A DNA stretch of 64,000 bases from Thioclava atlantica (GCF_000737065.1 NZ_AQRC01000009.1:107467-171466); one strand, 5' to 3'; shown: positions 28,143 through 37,885, numbered from the stretch's first letter. Translations and numbers: made by a program. Notes: generated from the letters alone by a model not told the origin.

Positions 28143-29138
28143 ATGAGCAATACGACGAGTGAAATCGGCGAATTCGACGCCGAAGCGACCAGCCCCGAGC
28201 AGAAGACCCGCTCGCGCGCGGCGCAGTTCGTGTTCTGGGGGCTCCTGCTGGCCTTCCTGGCCGCGGCGCCTTTCTTCCTCTACCCGGTCTTCGTGATGCA
28301 GCTTCTGTGCTTTGCGCTCTTCGCGGCGGCCTTCAACCTGCTGATCGGCTTCACCGGCCTGCTTTCCTTCGGCCATGCGGCCTTCTTCGGCGGCGCCGCC
28401 TATATCGCGGGTCATGTGCTCAAGGTCTGGGGCTTCCCGCCGATCCTCGGCATCGTCTCGGGGATGCTGTTTGCCGCCGCGCTCGGCTGGGTCGTGGGGG
28501 CGCTCGCGATCCGCAGGCAGGGGATCTATTTCGCGATGATCACGCTCGCGCTCGCGCAGATCGTGTATTTCTTCGCGCTGCAGATGCCCTTCACCGGCGG
28601 CGAGGACGGGTTGCAGGGGATCCCGCGCGGGCATCTGCTGGGGATCTTCGATCTCAACGACCCCTTCGCGATGTACTATTTCGTGGCGGCGATCTTCCTC
28701 GTGGGCTTCCTCGCGATCTACCGCATCATCCATTCGCCCTTCGGGCAGGTGCTGCAGGCGATCCGCGAGAACGAACCGCGGGCGCTGTCGCTGGGCTATA
28801 ACGTCGACCGCTTCAAGCTGCTCGCCTTCGTGCTGTCGGCGGCGCTGGCGGGGCTTGCGGGCTCGACCAAGGCGATGGTGTTCCAGTTCGCCTCGCTCAC
28901 GGACGCGCATTGGCAGATGTCGGGCGAGGTGATCCTGATGACGCTGCTGGGCGGCATGGGCACGATCTTCGGCCCGGTGGTCGGCGCGTTCATCGTGGTC
29001 ACGCTCCAGCACGTCCTGAGCGGGATCGGCAGCTGGGTTCAGGTGGTGATCGGGGCCACCTTCATCGCCTGCGTGCTCTTGTTCCGCCGCGGGATCGTGG
29101 GCGAGATCGCCCGCCTGCTGCGGATCTCCTCTCTTTGA
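28143..29138 (+). CDS. ABC transporter permease (LivM-like)
   Basis: A 331-residue permease with roughly ten helices, opening with a short soluble tail and then LCFALFAAAFNLLIGFTGLLSFGHAAFFG, the LivM pattern. It starts 10 bases after the LivH-like gene and closes the five-gene operon. Confidence 0.9.
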   Translation: MSNTTSEIGEFDAEATSPEQKTRSRAAQFVFWGLLLAFLAAAPFFLYPVFVMQLLCFALFAAAFNLLIGFTGLLSFGHAAFFGGAAYIAGHVLKVWGFPPILGIVSGMLFAAALGWVVGALAIRRQGIYFAMITLALAQIVYFFALQMPFTGGEDGLQGIPRGHLLGIFDLNDPFAMYYFVAAIFLVGFLAIYRIIHSPFGQVLQAIRENEPRALSLGYNVDRFKLLAFVLSAALAGLAGSTKAMVFQFASLTDAHWQMSGEVILMTLLGGMGTIFGPVVGAFIVVTLQHVLSGIGSWVQVVIGATFIACVLLFRRGIVGEIARLLRISSL

Positions 29139-29144
29139 GAGCCC

Positions 29145-29170
29145 GGCGCGCGGGGGAGGCCCCGCGCGCC
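29145..29170 (+). terminator. terminator of the transporter operon
   Basis: GGCGCGCGGGG-GAGG-CCCCGCGCGCC is a perfect 11-bp stem with a 4-base loop, 6 bases after the last stop of the operon. There is no T-run, as is common in this GC-rich order. Confidence 0.65.
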
Positions 29171-29262
29171 GCTTGCAAACCATCACTTCTCTGACACGCT
29201 CCCTTGAACCGGCCCCTCCGAGTCGATAGTTTTGTGACAACTTGAAATCGGAGGGCGTTAAG

Positions 29263-30408
29263 ATGGCGCCCAGGCGTCGCCGGTCGGCGGGCGCGCTCCC
29301 GAAAGCTGCGAACCCCGCGAAAGCGGTGAAACCGGCTCAGGTCGAGCCACCCGCGACCCAGACCGCCAAGGCCGGTGAGGGGCTTTATGCCGCTCTCGAT
29401 CTTGGCACGAACAGTTGCCGGATGCTGATCGCCCGCCCCAGCGGGTCGCAGTTCCAGGTAGTGGACAGCTTCTCGAAGGCGGTCCAGCTCGGCCAGGGTC
29501 TCGAGACCTATGGCCGGCTTTCGCGCAGCTCGATGTCGCGCACGGTGCAGGCGTTGCAGATCTGCCGGCGCAAGATCGAAGCCCATGGCGTGTTGCAGAT
29601 GCGGCTGGTGGCCACCGAGGCCTGCCGCCGGGCGAAGAACGCGCGCGATTTCATCCGCTATGTGCGGCGCGAGACGGGCTTGCCGCTCGAGATCATCCCG
29701 CCCGAGGAGGAAGCGCGTCTCGCGGTGATCTCCTGCGCCTCGCTGGTCTCTCCGAAATCCGAACAGGTGCTGGTGGTCGATATCGGCGGCGGCTCGACCG
29801 AACTGGTCTGGATCGACCTCGAGGACGTTCCCCCCGGCGACCGCGCCCGGGCGATCATGCGCCTGTCGCAGGGGTTCAACCAGCCCGATGGGCCGGAGCC
29901 CGCCGCGCGGGTGGTGGACTGGATCTCGGTTCCCCTTGGCGTGGCGACGCTCAAGGACCAGTTCGCCGATGTCGAGGACGATGCCGCGCGCTTCGCGCTG
30001 ATGAGCTGGTTCTTCGAAGAGAAACTGGCCGATTTCACGCCCTATGCCTCGGGCAGCCCGCAAGAGGGCTTCCAGGTGATCGGCACGTCCGGCACGGTGA
30101 CGACGGTGGCGGCCTGTCACCTCGGTCTCAAGCGCTATGACCGCAACCGGGTGGACGGGCTGACGATGAGTTCCGCGCAGATCGACGCGGTGATCCGCTC
30201 CTTCCTGCAACTCGGCCCCGAGGGGCGGCGCTCCGATCCGCGCATCGGGCGCGACCGGCATACCCTCATCATGTCGGGGGCGGCGATCCTGCAGGCCCTG
30301 ATGCGGGTCTGGCCGACCGATCAGCTCTCGGTGGCGGACCGGGGGTTGCGCGAGGGGCTCCTTTACGCGCAGATGGCCGCCGACGGCGTACTCGAAGAGA
30401 TGGAATGA
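29263..30408 (+). CDS. Ppx/GppA-family phosphatase
   Basis: A 381-residue member of the ASKHA-fold exopolyphosphatase/pppGpp phosphatase family: [16 protein letters not shown] near residue 44, [13 protein letters not shown] and [14 protein letters not shown] site sits 9 bases before the ATG at 29263; an upstream in-frame TTG is less likely. The first 40 residues are basic and disordered. The start of rlmE overlaps its stop. Confidence 0.88.
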   Translation: MAPRRRRSAGALPKAANPAKAVKPAQVEPPATQTAKAGEGLYAALDLGTNSCRMLIARPSGSQFQVVDSFSKAVQLGQGLETYGRLSRSSMSRTVQALQICRRKIEAHGVLQMRLVATEACRRAKNARDFIRYVRRETGLPLEIIPPEEEARLAVISCASLVSPKSEQVLVVDIGGGSTELVWIDLEDVPPGDRARAIMRLSQGFNQPDGPEPAARVVDWISVPLGVATLKDQFADVEDDAARFALMSWFFEEKLADFTPYASGSPQEGFQVIGTSGTVTTVAACHLGLKRYDRNRVDGLTMSSAQIDAVIRSFLQLGPEGRRSDPRIGRDRHTLIMSGAAILQALMRVWPTDQLSVADRGLREGLLYAQMAADGVLEEME

Positions 30409-31142
30409 TGGCGAAGACACCGACTGGAAAGAACACCTCCGGGCGCGGCCAGCGCGATCTGCGGGTGCGCGTGAAAAGCGCCAAGGGGCGCAAGCTCTCC
30501 TCGACGCTCTGGCTCGAGCGCCAGCTCAACGACCCTTACGTGCAGCGCGCGAAGAAAGAGGGCTACCGGGGCCGCGCGGCCTACAAGATCATGGAGCTCG
30601 ACGACAAGTACCGCTTCCTCGTGCCCGGCGCGCGGGTGGTGGATCTGGGCTGCGCGCCAGGCGGCTGGTGTCAGGTCGCGGTGAAGCGGGTCAATGCGCT
30701 CGGCGAGAAATCGGGCAAGAAGGTCGGCACGGTTCTGGGCGTCGACCTGCAAGAGGTCGACGCGATCCCCGGCGCCGAGATCCACCAGCTCGACTTCCTC
30801 GAAGAAGGCGCGGATGACAAGGTGAAGGAGTGGCTCGGCGGCCCGGCCGACGTGGTGATGTCGGACATGGCCGCGGCGTCCTCGGGCCACCAGAACACCG
30901 ACCACCTGCGCATCATCGCGCTGTGCGAGGCGGCGGCCGAGTTTGCCTTCGACGTGCTCGAGGAGGGCGGCACCTTCGTCGCCAAGGTCCTCGCGGGCGG
31001 GGCGGAGCAGAGCCTCCTGACGACGCTGAAGAAGAATTTCGAGAAGGTCGCGAACGTGAAACCCCCCGCCTCGCGTTCCGACAGTTCCGAGAAATTCGTG
31101 GTCGCCCAGGGGTTCCGGGGCCGCCGCCACGAGGAAGAGTGA
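30405..31142 (+). CDS. rlmE: 23S rRNA (U2552) 2'-O-methyltransferase
   Basis: RlmE (FtsJ/RrmJ) methylates U2552 in the A-loop and is a heat-shock-linked ribosome assembly factor. The 245-residue product has the SAM site [15 protein letters not shown], the K-D-K-E catalytic residues (including [10 protein letters not shown]), and [12 protein letters not shown]. Tandem ATG codons at 30405 and 30408 both lie over the ppx stop, so translation is coupled. Confidence 0.93.
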   Translation: MMAKTPTGKNTSGRGQRDLRVRVKSAKGRKLSSTLWLERQLNDPYVQRAKKEGYRGRAAYKIMELDDKYRFLVPGARVVDLGCAPGGWCQVAVKRVNALGEKSGKKVGTVLGVDLQEVDAIPGAEIHQLDFLEEGADDKVKEWLGGPADVVMSDMAAASSGHQNTDHLRIIALCEAAAEFAFDVLEEGGTFVAKVLAGGAEQSLLTTLKKNFEKVANVKPPASRSDSSEKFVVAQGFRGRRHEEE

Positions 31143-31148
31143 CCTCCG

Positions 31149-31170
31149 ACTGTCTCACTTTCGAGACAGT
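31149..31170. promoter_or_regulatory. palindrome ahead of the GAF-Fis regulator gene
   Basis: ACTGTCTC-N6-GAGACAGT, a perfect 8-bp inverted repeat, lies just after rlmE and about 90 bases before the regulator start. It resembles the dyads bound by Fis-HTH activators. A short T-run (TTTT) follows, so it may instead terminate rlmE. Confidence 0.45.
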
Positions 31171-31262
31171 TTTAGCAGCTGCAGCAGCGAATTTTCGTGG
31201 TGAACGCTCCGAATCGATCTAGCCTCCCTGCTCTGACGCAGCGCAAGAGGGGAGGCTTTCGC

Positions 31263-32234
31263 ATGCCGTCGCAGATCCGGACCACGCAACGCCATCATGC
31301 CGATATCGTGCGCGAGGTGGTGTCTTCGCCGCATTCCGCGGTGCGCTCGGGCTTTGCCGCGAGCTGGCGCCGCTCGCTGCTCCATCACCATATCGACCCC
31401 GGCGAGGCCGGCCCCAAGGATCGCCTGAGCGAGACCGAGATGCGCGCGCGTCGCGAGAGGGCCGAGCTGATGATGCGGATCGCCTCGCCGGTGCTAGATC
31501 GGCTTTCGCGCGCCGCGGGCGATGCGGGCTGTTCGGTGCTGCTCTCCGATGCCGGCGGTCTCGTGCTCGACGAGCGGGTGCGCGATGGCGATGCCGAGGA
31601 TTTCCACGCCTCGAACCTCGCTCCCGGATCGGACTGGTCCGAGGGGCGGGAGGGCACGAACGGGATCGGCACCTGTCTGGCCGAAGCCCGTCCCGTCACC
31701 GTCTGGCGCGACCAGCATTTCCGCACCCGCAACACCGCGCTGACCTGCATGGGCGCGCCGATCTTCGGGGCGCAGGGCGATCTGGCGGGGGTGATCGATG
31801 TGAGTTCCGCGCGCGCGGACATGACCGAAGGCTACGCGCGCCTCGTGGCGCTCACCGTCCAGGATGCGGCCTACCGGATCGAGGCCGATCTGTTCCGCGC
31901 CTCCTATGAAGGCGCACGGATCCTCTCGATCGGCACCGGGGAGGCGGGGGCGCAGGGCGTGATGCTGCTCGCGCTCGATCGCGACGATCTCGTGGTCGGC
32001 GCGACCCGCGCCGCGCGCCGCCATCTCGGGCTCGAGACCGGCCAGATCGGGCAGCTCCCGGCGACCGACCTGCTCGAGCAGGGGATGCGCAACGGGCTCG
32101 AAGAGGCGCAGCGCGCCGCGATGGCCCGGGCGCTCGCGCGCAATGGCGGCAATGTCTCGGCCGCCGCGCGCGATCTCGGGATCGGGCGGGCGACCTTCTA
32201 CCGCAAGGCCAAGGCGCTCAATCTCGGGGTCTGA
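31263..32234 (+). CDS. GAF-domain regulator with Fis-type HTH (AcoR-like, no AAA+ domain)
   Basis: A 323-residue regulator. The N-terminal half is GAF-like, with GTNGIGTCLAEARPVTVW and FRTRNTALTCMGAPIFGAQGDLAGVIDVSS as in AcoR; the C-terminal Fis HTH is ARALARNGGNVSAAARDLGIGRATFYRKAK. The sigma-54-binding AAA+ module between them is missing. The ATG at 31263 follows GGGGAGG. A target operon is not obvious nearby. Confidence 0.85.
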   Translation: MPSQIRTTQRHHADIVREVVSSPHSAVRSGFAASWRRSLLHHHIDPGEAGPKDRLSETEMRARRERAELMMRIASPVLDRLSRAAGDAGCSVLLSDAGGLVLDERVRDGDAEDFHASNLAPGSDWSEGREGTNGIGTCLAEARPVTVWRDQHFRTRNTALTCMGAPIFGAQGDLAGVIDVSSARADMTEGYARLVALTVQDAAYRIEADLFRASYEGARILSIGTGEAGAQGVMLLALDRDDLVVGATRAARRHLGLETGQIGQLPATDLLEQGMRNGLEEAQRAAMARALARNGGNVSAAARDLGIGRATFYRKAKALNLGV

Positions 32235-32811
32235 TCCGGATGGTGTATCTTGAGGTGGGGGCAGGGGGCCTAGTTTGACTGTTATTTGGCAGACGACTTC
32301 ATAAGGAAACAGGAGAAACTCAGACTGCACAATGCGGGTTGGACTTTAAGTGGCGATCTAAAAAGTCACAGTGAATTCGCAGCATGTTGCCGATGTCGTA
32401 ACCGACTGGCACCAGATCCGTTAATTCCTGCATGTTTTCAGCTTCCCACCAAAAAAACAACATTCGTGCCTATTGCACTGGCAGTCAAACTGGGCGTGTA
32501 GCAGAAAACCCCGCGCCGCCGCATAGCTGAGGCCACAGCATCGTGCTGCGCTCGGCCCTTTTGCGGACGGTCACACGGTACGGATATCGCTTCTCTGCTT
32601 TCCCAAAGCCGCTGTTCGACGAGTGCCGAAGCAGCACTCGGCGATGAAGGTAGTGATGCGGGACGGAATTGAATTTCAAAGTGAATTAAACATCTGAACA
32701 AGTGCGGCACCGCAGCACATTTTGCAGGCCCATGCGTTCTACCAAGCCCATGGATGAGCTTCCGTCGGCTCTTATTGGGTGCTCACAGAAAGGCTCTTAC
32801 GTTTGCCCCAA
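32235..32811. other. 577-base region without a supported gene; left edge of the accessory island
   Basis: Base composition drops from about 32270, where core chromosomal genes end. Open frames here (for example on the minus strand 32438-32710) lack a family match or a ribosome site I trust. No att repeat or tRNA remnant was found. Confidence 0.5.
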
Positions 32812-33726
32812 TCAACTCGGTACTTTTTCGCCGACATGGGCGATCGTAAGTCGGCCCGACGAACGGTCGCACCAGAAGTGAATCCTGCCGGCACCGGGCG
32901 TGTAGCGCGAATGCCAGTCGAAGCAGCGTTGGACGCCCGACAGATCATCAAAGTAGAACAGCTTGCTCCGCTGTTCCCCCTCCGGTGTGGTTTTGGTTAG
33001 GAAAGTCGGCATCGCGGCATCCTTTATCTTCCAGCGCGCCGCGGCGATCTCGAGGTCCATCAGCGCGTGCTGTGCAGATGCCAAGTGGATCTCGCCAGCC
33101 TTTAACGCGCGTAGATGCGCCTCAGTGCGCGGGAGGAAGAGTAAATGCGGGAATATCTCGGCGCGGCGGGCCCACAGCTCTTCGCCGTCGCGCACGTGCT
33201 CTCCGGGCATCCGCCGCAGCCATTCGTCATGGCCGCTGACATGCGCGGGCGTGGCGGCGTGATGGACGCGAACGATCTGTTCGTCGCACTCACCGTCTTT
33301 ATCGAGCGAAATGCGATGGAGCGGCACGGTAGGGACCAGCCAAGGCTCGGTTGCAAAGCTGACGCCGAGTGTACCGACGGTGTGGCTCAGGCCCAGACCG
33401 TCGGCCAGAACGTCATTGTGACGATATTCCGCTTCGAGGCCGAATGCTTCACCCAACTCGACACGGAAAGGCGCGCGGTTCTCAAATCCGCGCAATAGCC
33501 GCCATTCGTCGCGACTGCGTCCCTTTGCCATAACCGTGCCAAGCCACTGCTCATCGCCGAGCGGAATCGACGCCAGCGGCACGGAGGAGTGGAGCGCCGC
33601 GCTCGAATGGATCCGCCGCAAAGACTGCAGCGTCTTGGCCAGCCCCAAGACCGCCGCTTCCGCGGCTTCCTCTTCAACGGCGCCGCTTGGAAAGGACAGT
33701 TCGTTTAAGAAAGCGATGAATGTCAT
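32812..33726 (-). CDS. unrecognised third protein of a DUF262 / AAA ATPase operon
   Basis: A 304-residue protein, not of a family I can name. It opens TFIAFLNELSFPSG, has a helical N-terminal third, the middle segment WRLLRGFENRAPF, and a C-terminal part with Phe-x-Trp-His, GRIHFWCD and IAHVGEKVP, an arrangement that loosely recalls a small RelE-like core. It starts 1 base after the ATPase gene stop, so it is the last gene of the operon. Its role as effector or specificity part is inference. Confidence 0.65.
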   Translation of the reverse strand: MTFIAFLNELSFPSGAVEEEAAEAAVLGLAKTLQSLRRIHSSAALHSSVPLASIPLGDEQWLGTVMAKGRSRDEWRLLRGFENRAPFRVELGEAFGLEAEYRHNDVLADGLGLSHTVGTLGVSFATEPWLVPTVPLHRISLDKDGECDEQIVRVHHAATPAHVSGHDEWLRRMPGEHVRDGEELWARRAEIFPHLLFLPRTEAHLRALKAGEIHLASAQHALMDLEIAAARWKIKDAAMPTFLTKTTPEGEQRSKLFYFDDLSGVQRCFDWHSRYTPGAGRIHFWCDRSSGRLTIAHVGEKVPS

Positions 33727-33727
33727 A

Positions 33728-34846
33728 TCAACTCAACAGCTGATCGAGCGATTTGTCCCATTGATCGAAGAAACCATCGGGCCAGTCTGTGAGCCGACCC
33801 TCGGGGGTGACGACCGGATGAACGCGCTCGGGTTGGCTGATACCGGACGGCCGGCGGAAGAAATTGAGACCGACGTCCCCGGCGAGAATTTCGCCGTTCT
33901 TCACGGCGAGGCGAATGCCATTGAGGAAATGATCGCTATGGCTTTCGACCACGATCCTTGTACCAGTCGCGGCGGATCGCGCCATCAATTGCCCCATTGC
34001 AGCCTGGCCTTGCGGATGGAGGTGCGCTTCCGGGTTCTCGATCAGGAGCCAGCTGTCAGGCGGTGATGCCAGGCACGCAACGAGAATTGGAAGGACATAA
34101 GTCAGCCCGAAGCCGACATTGGTCGAGCGATAGGGATTGGACCCACTGATTCCGGCACTCCCGCCGTAGAAATAATCGAGGCGCACGGCATCGGTGCGTG
34201 GGATGTCCTCGACAGCGAGCCCTACGCCGGGGCTGAACTCCTTCAGCCAGGCGTTGACTTGCGAGAGCAGCCCAGGGGCCGCCTCATTGGAATGTCGAAG
34301 TTTTGGATTGACCTCATCGTCGCCGAACAGGCTCAGGAAATGCGCAGTATACTGACCGCGGCTTCCAAGAAATCGGCGCTCGTTGACAAGGTGATAGGCC
34401 TTCGGAAAGCTCACCTCGGGCCCGGCGCGATCGGCGCGCAGATATTGAAAACAATGTCCGAACAGGCCGCGTTGATGCTCCAGCCCCGAGTAAAAGCCAG
34501 ACTCGGGTTTGACGGCAAAATGCAGCAAATCGCCTCGAGGATCATAAGCGACGCGATACGCAAAGGCCCGCTCTTTGGGACCATGCAGCGTGATGCCGAT
34601 TTCTTCGTCATCATGCTCATCGTTGAGCACATCGACACCGGTGCCGAGCTCGAGTAAGTCACCGTTCAGAAGAAAACCCTGGCTCGAGAGGAAGCCAGTA
34701 TCCCATGATTGGCGGAGCAAAGCCAACGCTTGTAGCGTGGTACTCTTCCCTGAACCGTTCAGACCAGCCAGCAAGGTCAACGGCTTCAGGGGGATATGGA
34801 TATCGCGGAAGGCCTTGAAATTATGCAAGGTGAGGGCGTTATACAT
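33728..34846 (-). CDS. AAA family ATPase, DUF3696 type
   Basis: A 372-residue SMC/Rad50-like ATPase: NFKAFRDIHIPLKPLTLLAGLNGSGKST (Walker A near residue 32), a long insertion, then NVGFGLTYVLPILVACL, the LLIENPEAHLHP Walker B and the ESHSDHFLNGIRL switch. The C-terminal DWPDGFFDQWDKSLDQLL is the DUF3696 ending. Such ATPases regulate effectors in defence islands. The gene overlaps the DUF262 gene by 8 bases. Confidence 0.85.
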   Translation of the reverse strand: MYNALTLHNFKAFRDIHIPLKPLTLLAGLNGSGKSTTLQALALLRQSWDTGFLSSQGFLLNGDLLELGTGVDVLNDEHDDEEIGITLHGPKERAFAYRVAYDPRGDLLHFAVKPESGFYSGLEHQRGLFGHCFQYLRADRAGPEVSFPKAYHLVNERRFLGSRGQYTAHFLSLFGDDEVNPKLRHSNEAAPGLLSQVNAWLKEFSPGVGLAVEDIPRTDAVRLDYFYGGSAGISGSNPYRSTNVGFGLTYVLPILVACLASPPDSWLLIENPEAHLHPQGQAAMGQLMARSAATGTRIVVESHSDHFLNGIRLAVKNGEILAGDVGLNFFRRPSGISQPERVHPVVTPEGRLTDWPDGFFDQWDKSLDQLLS

Positions 34847-36026
34847 TGGCGACGTCCTTGAGCATCTTTGACACCGTCTCGAACCTCTTGCGCACCTTGC
34901 CGATACCGCCAGTACCCTGAGAAATGGCGGACTCGAATTCTCGGTCCTGCATCGCCTCCATCATCCGACGACGGACCTCGTCTTGCCGTAATATGCAGCG
35001 CTCGAGTTCGCTGTCCGAGAGGTTGGCGAGCGACACGGCAATGGTCTCGAACAGCGCTTTGTTGATCGGGAAGCGCGCATCGGTTTCGCGATAGCGTTTG
35101 CGGAACGCATCTTGGCCGAAGATTTCGCGCGCGCTATCCATCGCCCGAATGAAACTGTGTTCGAGCCTTTGCAGACCGGCATCGTCGAGACGATTTATCT
35201 CGCGCATCGCGTCGCCAAGGAAGCGGTCGAAATCATAGGCGCGGAAGTCTTCAGGCCGGGTCATGCTGAAGGCGACGAACCGCAAAACCATCTCACGATC
35301 GGCCATTCGTTCGTCGCGAATGCTATAGGTGGTAGCCTGCTTGAACGCCTCGAGCCCAGCCAGCCGGCCAAGAAAATGCCGCGACTTGCCCGGAATCAGG
35401 GCATGGCGCAGTTCCTGCGCCGAGAGCGGCATGCCGCCGGTGTTGATCCGCGCGAAGATATTGAACTTCACTTCCTGCGGAGTACCGTGACGAATCACGT
35501 GAACGACGAGCTCGGTCTCGCGCAAACGGCGCTTCAGCCGCGCAGGGAGATCGGCGAAGAACTTGCCATTGAAGGATTCACCGAGATATTCCATCCCGGT
35601 CAGGCTTAGTGGGGTTTCCCCGATTGCTTCTGGTTCGATGAAGCGCGTTATCGTCGTCAAGCGCTGGATCCCATCGACGATCGCCCAATCCTCTTCCTCG
35701 TCTTCGGCGGCATAGAGCGTAGGTAACGGAATGCGGAGAAGCAGCGACTCGATCAACCGGCTCTGCTGGCGATCAGTCCAGATGCCGCGGCGTCGCTGAA
35801 AATCGGGTTCGAGATCGATCGCCTTGCTACGGATCCGCGATAGGAGAAGATCAATAGTCATCGAGCGCGTTGTGACGTCGATATCATCAGGATTAAACGG
35901 TTCGGCGATCTGTAGGTCGTCGACAGTCTCACTCGGCAGTTCCCGTTCAATACCGCTGGGCGTCCCGAACGAGGTCCCCTCTTCGGTCATGCGTTGCGCG
36001 TCGGTGATAATCGTTTCTGTCGCCAT
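34839..36026 (-). CDS. DUF262 protein (GmrS/ParB-like NTP-binding fold)
   Basis: A 395-residue protein whose N-terminal half is DUF262: LEPDFQRRRGIWTDRQQSRLIESLLL, IVDGIQRLTTI (the DGQQR-type motif), and FARINTGGMPLSAQELRHAL. DUF262 is the N-terminal half of GmrSD type IV restriction enzymes. There is no HNH (DUF1524) nuclease half here, so any cutting must come from a partner. It is the first gene of a tight three-gene operon. Confidence 0.83.
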   Translation of the reverse strand: MATETIITDAQRMTEEGTSFGTPSGIERELPSETVDDLQIAEPFNPDDIDVTTRSMTIDLLLSRIRSKAIDLEPDFQRRRGIWTDRQQSRLIESLLLRIPLPTLYAAEDEEEDWAIVDGIQRLTTITRFIEPEAIGETPLSLTGMEYLGESFNGKFFADLPARLKRRLRETELVVHVIRHGTPQEVKFNIFARINTGGMPLSAQELRHALIPGKSRHFLGRLAGLEAFKQATTYSIRDERMADREMVLRFVAFSMTRPEDFRAYDFDRFLGDAMREINRLDDAGLQRLEHSFIRAMDSAREIFGQDAFRKRYRETDARFPINKALFETIAVSLANLSDSELERCILRQDEVRRRMMEAMQDREFESAISQGTGGIGKVRKRFETVSKMLKDVANV

Positions 36027-36234
36027 GGTCGCAAGCTAGCAAATCACCACATCCAGTTCCAGCAACTGCGCGTCCGCAAAGCAAATAAAGTGGTTCATGG
36101 AGCGGCGAGAAGTCGGTGCCTAAACCGGACATTTCATGAGCGAGCAGTGAACGACCGCTTCTCACCCTTTCGACCGCAGCGGCGATCTTGGCACATTGCG
36201 GAACTTCTCAACCGGTGTGGTGAGCGGCTTAGTT

Positions 36235-36987
36235 CTATAGGCCCTCTGCCTGAATTCCATTCTCTGCCAGCCAAGTCTTTCTCCAACGCCAGTCTGGCAA
36301 ATGCTGCTCCACCTTGATCCAGAAATTTGCGGAATGGTCTGGGTAATGAGCATGTGCCAATTCATGCACTGCAACGTACTGGGCTATGCGGGGAGGCAGG
36401 AGGATAGCTTTCCAGTGAAATGAAACGCGGCCGTCGGCGCCGAAAGACCCCCATCTGAAGCCAAGATCTTGAACTTTGACCTCCTGCACTGTCACACCCA
36501 TGCGGTTGGAAAGCCCGGCGACCTGCTTCTCGAACCATTGTTGGGCTCTCCGCGTATACCATGAGACAAAGATGTCCCGCCCTCGATGAATAGAGCCGCG
36601 TCTCAGGCAGAACCGGCCGTTTTTCAGGCTGAGGTCTACCAGTTGATTGTCAATAAGACGCAGGCGGTGGCTCCGGCCAAGGTACAAGAAACCTTCACCC
36701 TCCACGAATTCCTTTCTCGGGGCACATTGTTGAAGCCTTGCCTTCTCTTCGACCTTGGTGTGAATCCAGATTAACTTCTCTTCAACGAAACTGACCAGTT
36801 GATCAGCGGGAACAGTCGAAGGCGCAACGATTGACAGCTCACCAGAACGTTCCACCGTGATCTGCATGGTCTTGCGGCGATCACTGCGATGAACATCGAA
36901 GGAAAGACCATCAATCTCCAGTTGATGCTCGCTCACTCGAGCGGGCTTTCCGCCGGTTCGGATTGGAGACATGGGAAGCTTGGACAT
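36235..36987 (-). CDS. YgjP/DUF45 (M48-like) metallopeptidase of a type I restriction locus
   Basis: A 250-residue protein: LEIDGLSFDVHRSDRRKTMQITV start, and the zinc site VAVHELAHAHYPDHSANFW (HExxH plus a downstream His). Proteins of this family are often encoded right after hsdR, with unknown function. Its ATG overlaps the stop of the hsdR end fragment (TGATG), so translation was coupled to hsdR. The composite transposon now separates it from the body of hsdR. Confidence 0.85.
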   Translation of the reverse strand: MSKLPMSPIRTGGKPARVSEHQLEIDGLSFDVHRSDRRKTMQITVERSGELSIVAPSTVPADQLVSFVEEKLIWIHTKVEEKARLQQCAPRKEFVEGEGFLYLGRSHRLRLIDNQLVDLSLKNGRFCLRRGSIHRGRDIFVSWYTRRAQQWFEKQVAGLSNRMGVTVQEVKVQDLGFRWGSFGADGRVSFHWKAILLPPRIAQYVAVHELAHAHYPDHSANFWIKVEQHLPDWRWRKTWLAENGIQAEGL

Positions 36988-37098
36988 CAGGCCGCTCGCA
37001 GTTTGTCATCATTGGCTTTTGCCTGCTGCATCAGCTGGTCAGCAAGGGCTTCTGCCTCGTCGACACCGAAACCTTGGATTTGCGCGTCGAAAATAATT
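36987..37098 (-). pseudogene. hsdR: C-terminal fragment of interrupted hsdR
   Basis: Reading leftward from the transposon edge: IIFDAQIQGFGVDEAEALAD... ending ...KANDDKLRAA and TGA. The frame is closed upstream by a TAG in the IS end. Joined across the 8-bp duplication to 63443 and beyond, it restores the end of the type I restriction subunit in the same codon phase. The 33 codons after the joint are cut off from the body of the gene. Confidence 0.88.
37091..37098. repeat. left target-site duplication
   Basis: AAATAATT directly beside the left outer end of the composite element, identical to 63443-63450. IS1595-family elements make 8-bp AT-rich duplications. Confidence 0.88.
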
Positions 37099-37171
37099 CC
37101 CTATTATCCACGAGAAAAAGCAGGAGGCTCGCCAAGTTCGCGTTCGACAGCTTCTCGGACGAACTGGCCCC

Positions 37172-37828
37172 TCAAACAGCGTCAAGAAATACGCGAAAAT
37201 CGGCAGCATCCGCGTGGACCAGTTTCGCGGCACGCGCATCACCATGCGCAGCCAGATAACGCCCTACCATCTCATACCCGAGGGAGTAGCCCACCCATGC
37301 CGGGAATTCGTGTGATCCGAAGAACCATTCAGCATGATTGTAATCGGCGCTTTGCCAATCAGCTTGAGCTTTGAAAAGGTAGGGACGCAAGGTGCTGACT
37401 GGCACTTGCTCCCAAGGCTCACGCTCGCCGCCATAAACTTCCTGTGCGAAATGCCCAGCCAACCCCTCCGAAACAAGCGCCTCACCGAGTGTTTTGCCAT
37501 AACCTGGACCGTCCCAGCGTGAGGAATGGTGCAGTTCATGCGCCAGCATACGTTCCAAAGACTGTGATGGGTTCGTCCGCAAGACTGGATTTTCCGGGTC
37601 TACGGTAACGTAGATCAGCCCCCTTTCGGGCGCATATCCCAGATGCCCCTTCTCAGGAATGACGGCTTTACCGGCCCTCATGATCACATCCGTATCGAGC
37701 AGCGGCAAATGCTTGGCAGACACCGCAAAAGCATCGTCCAGCCGCTCTGAAAGCCATTTAGCTATGCCGGTAAGCTGATGGCGCGCGTTGATCATATGCA
37801 AGTTCATCTTGGGCATGGTTGGGAACAT
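37172..37828 (-). CDS. DUF2268-type predicted zinc protease (IS passenger gene)
   Basis: Up to 218 residues with the DUF2268 zinc site MLAHELHHSSRW followed by the third-ligand region GEALVSEGLAGHFAQE. No signal peptide is clear. It lies inside the IS between the transposase stop and the left inverted repeat and reads the same way as the transposase. Several Met codons near the start leave the N-terminus uncertain. It may be a cargo gene helping the host or the element; function unknown. Confidence 0.75.
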   Translation of the reverse strand: MFPTMPKMNLHMINARHQLTGIAKWLSERLDDAFAVSAKHLPLLDTDVIMRAGKAVIPEKGHLGYAPERGLIYVTVDPENPVLRTNPSQSLERMLAHELHHSSRWDGPGYGKTLGEALVSEGLAGHFAQEVYGGEREPWEQVPVSTLRPYLFKAQADWQSADYNHAEWFFGSHEFPAWVGYSLGYEMVGRYLAAHGDARAAKLVHADAADFRVFLDAV

Positions 37829-37885
37829 CGCATTTGAATGCCTATGACCGCAATGGGCTCTCAGTGGACCTTCGCTGCGACGGGG

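Noticed and set aside
32438..32710. A 90-codon frame in the gap before the defence operon
   Set aside because: No ribosome site I trust, no domain, and amino-acid composition typical of chance frames.
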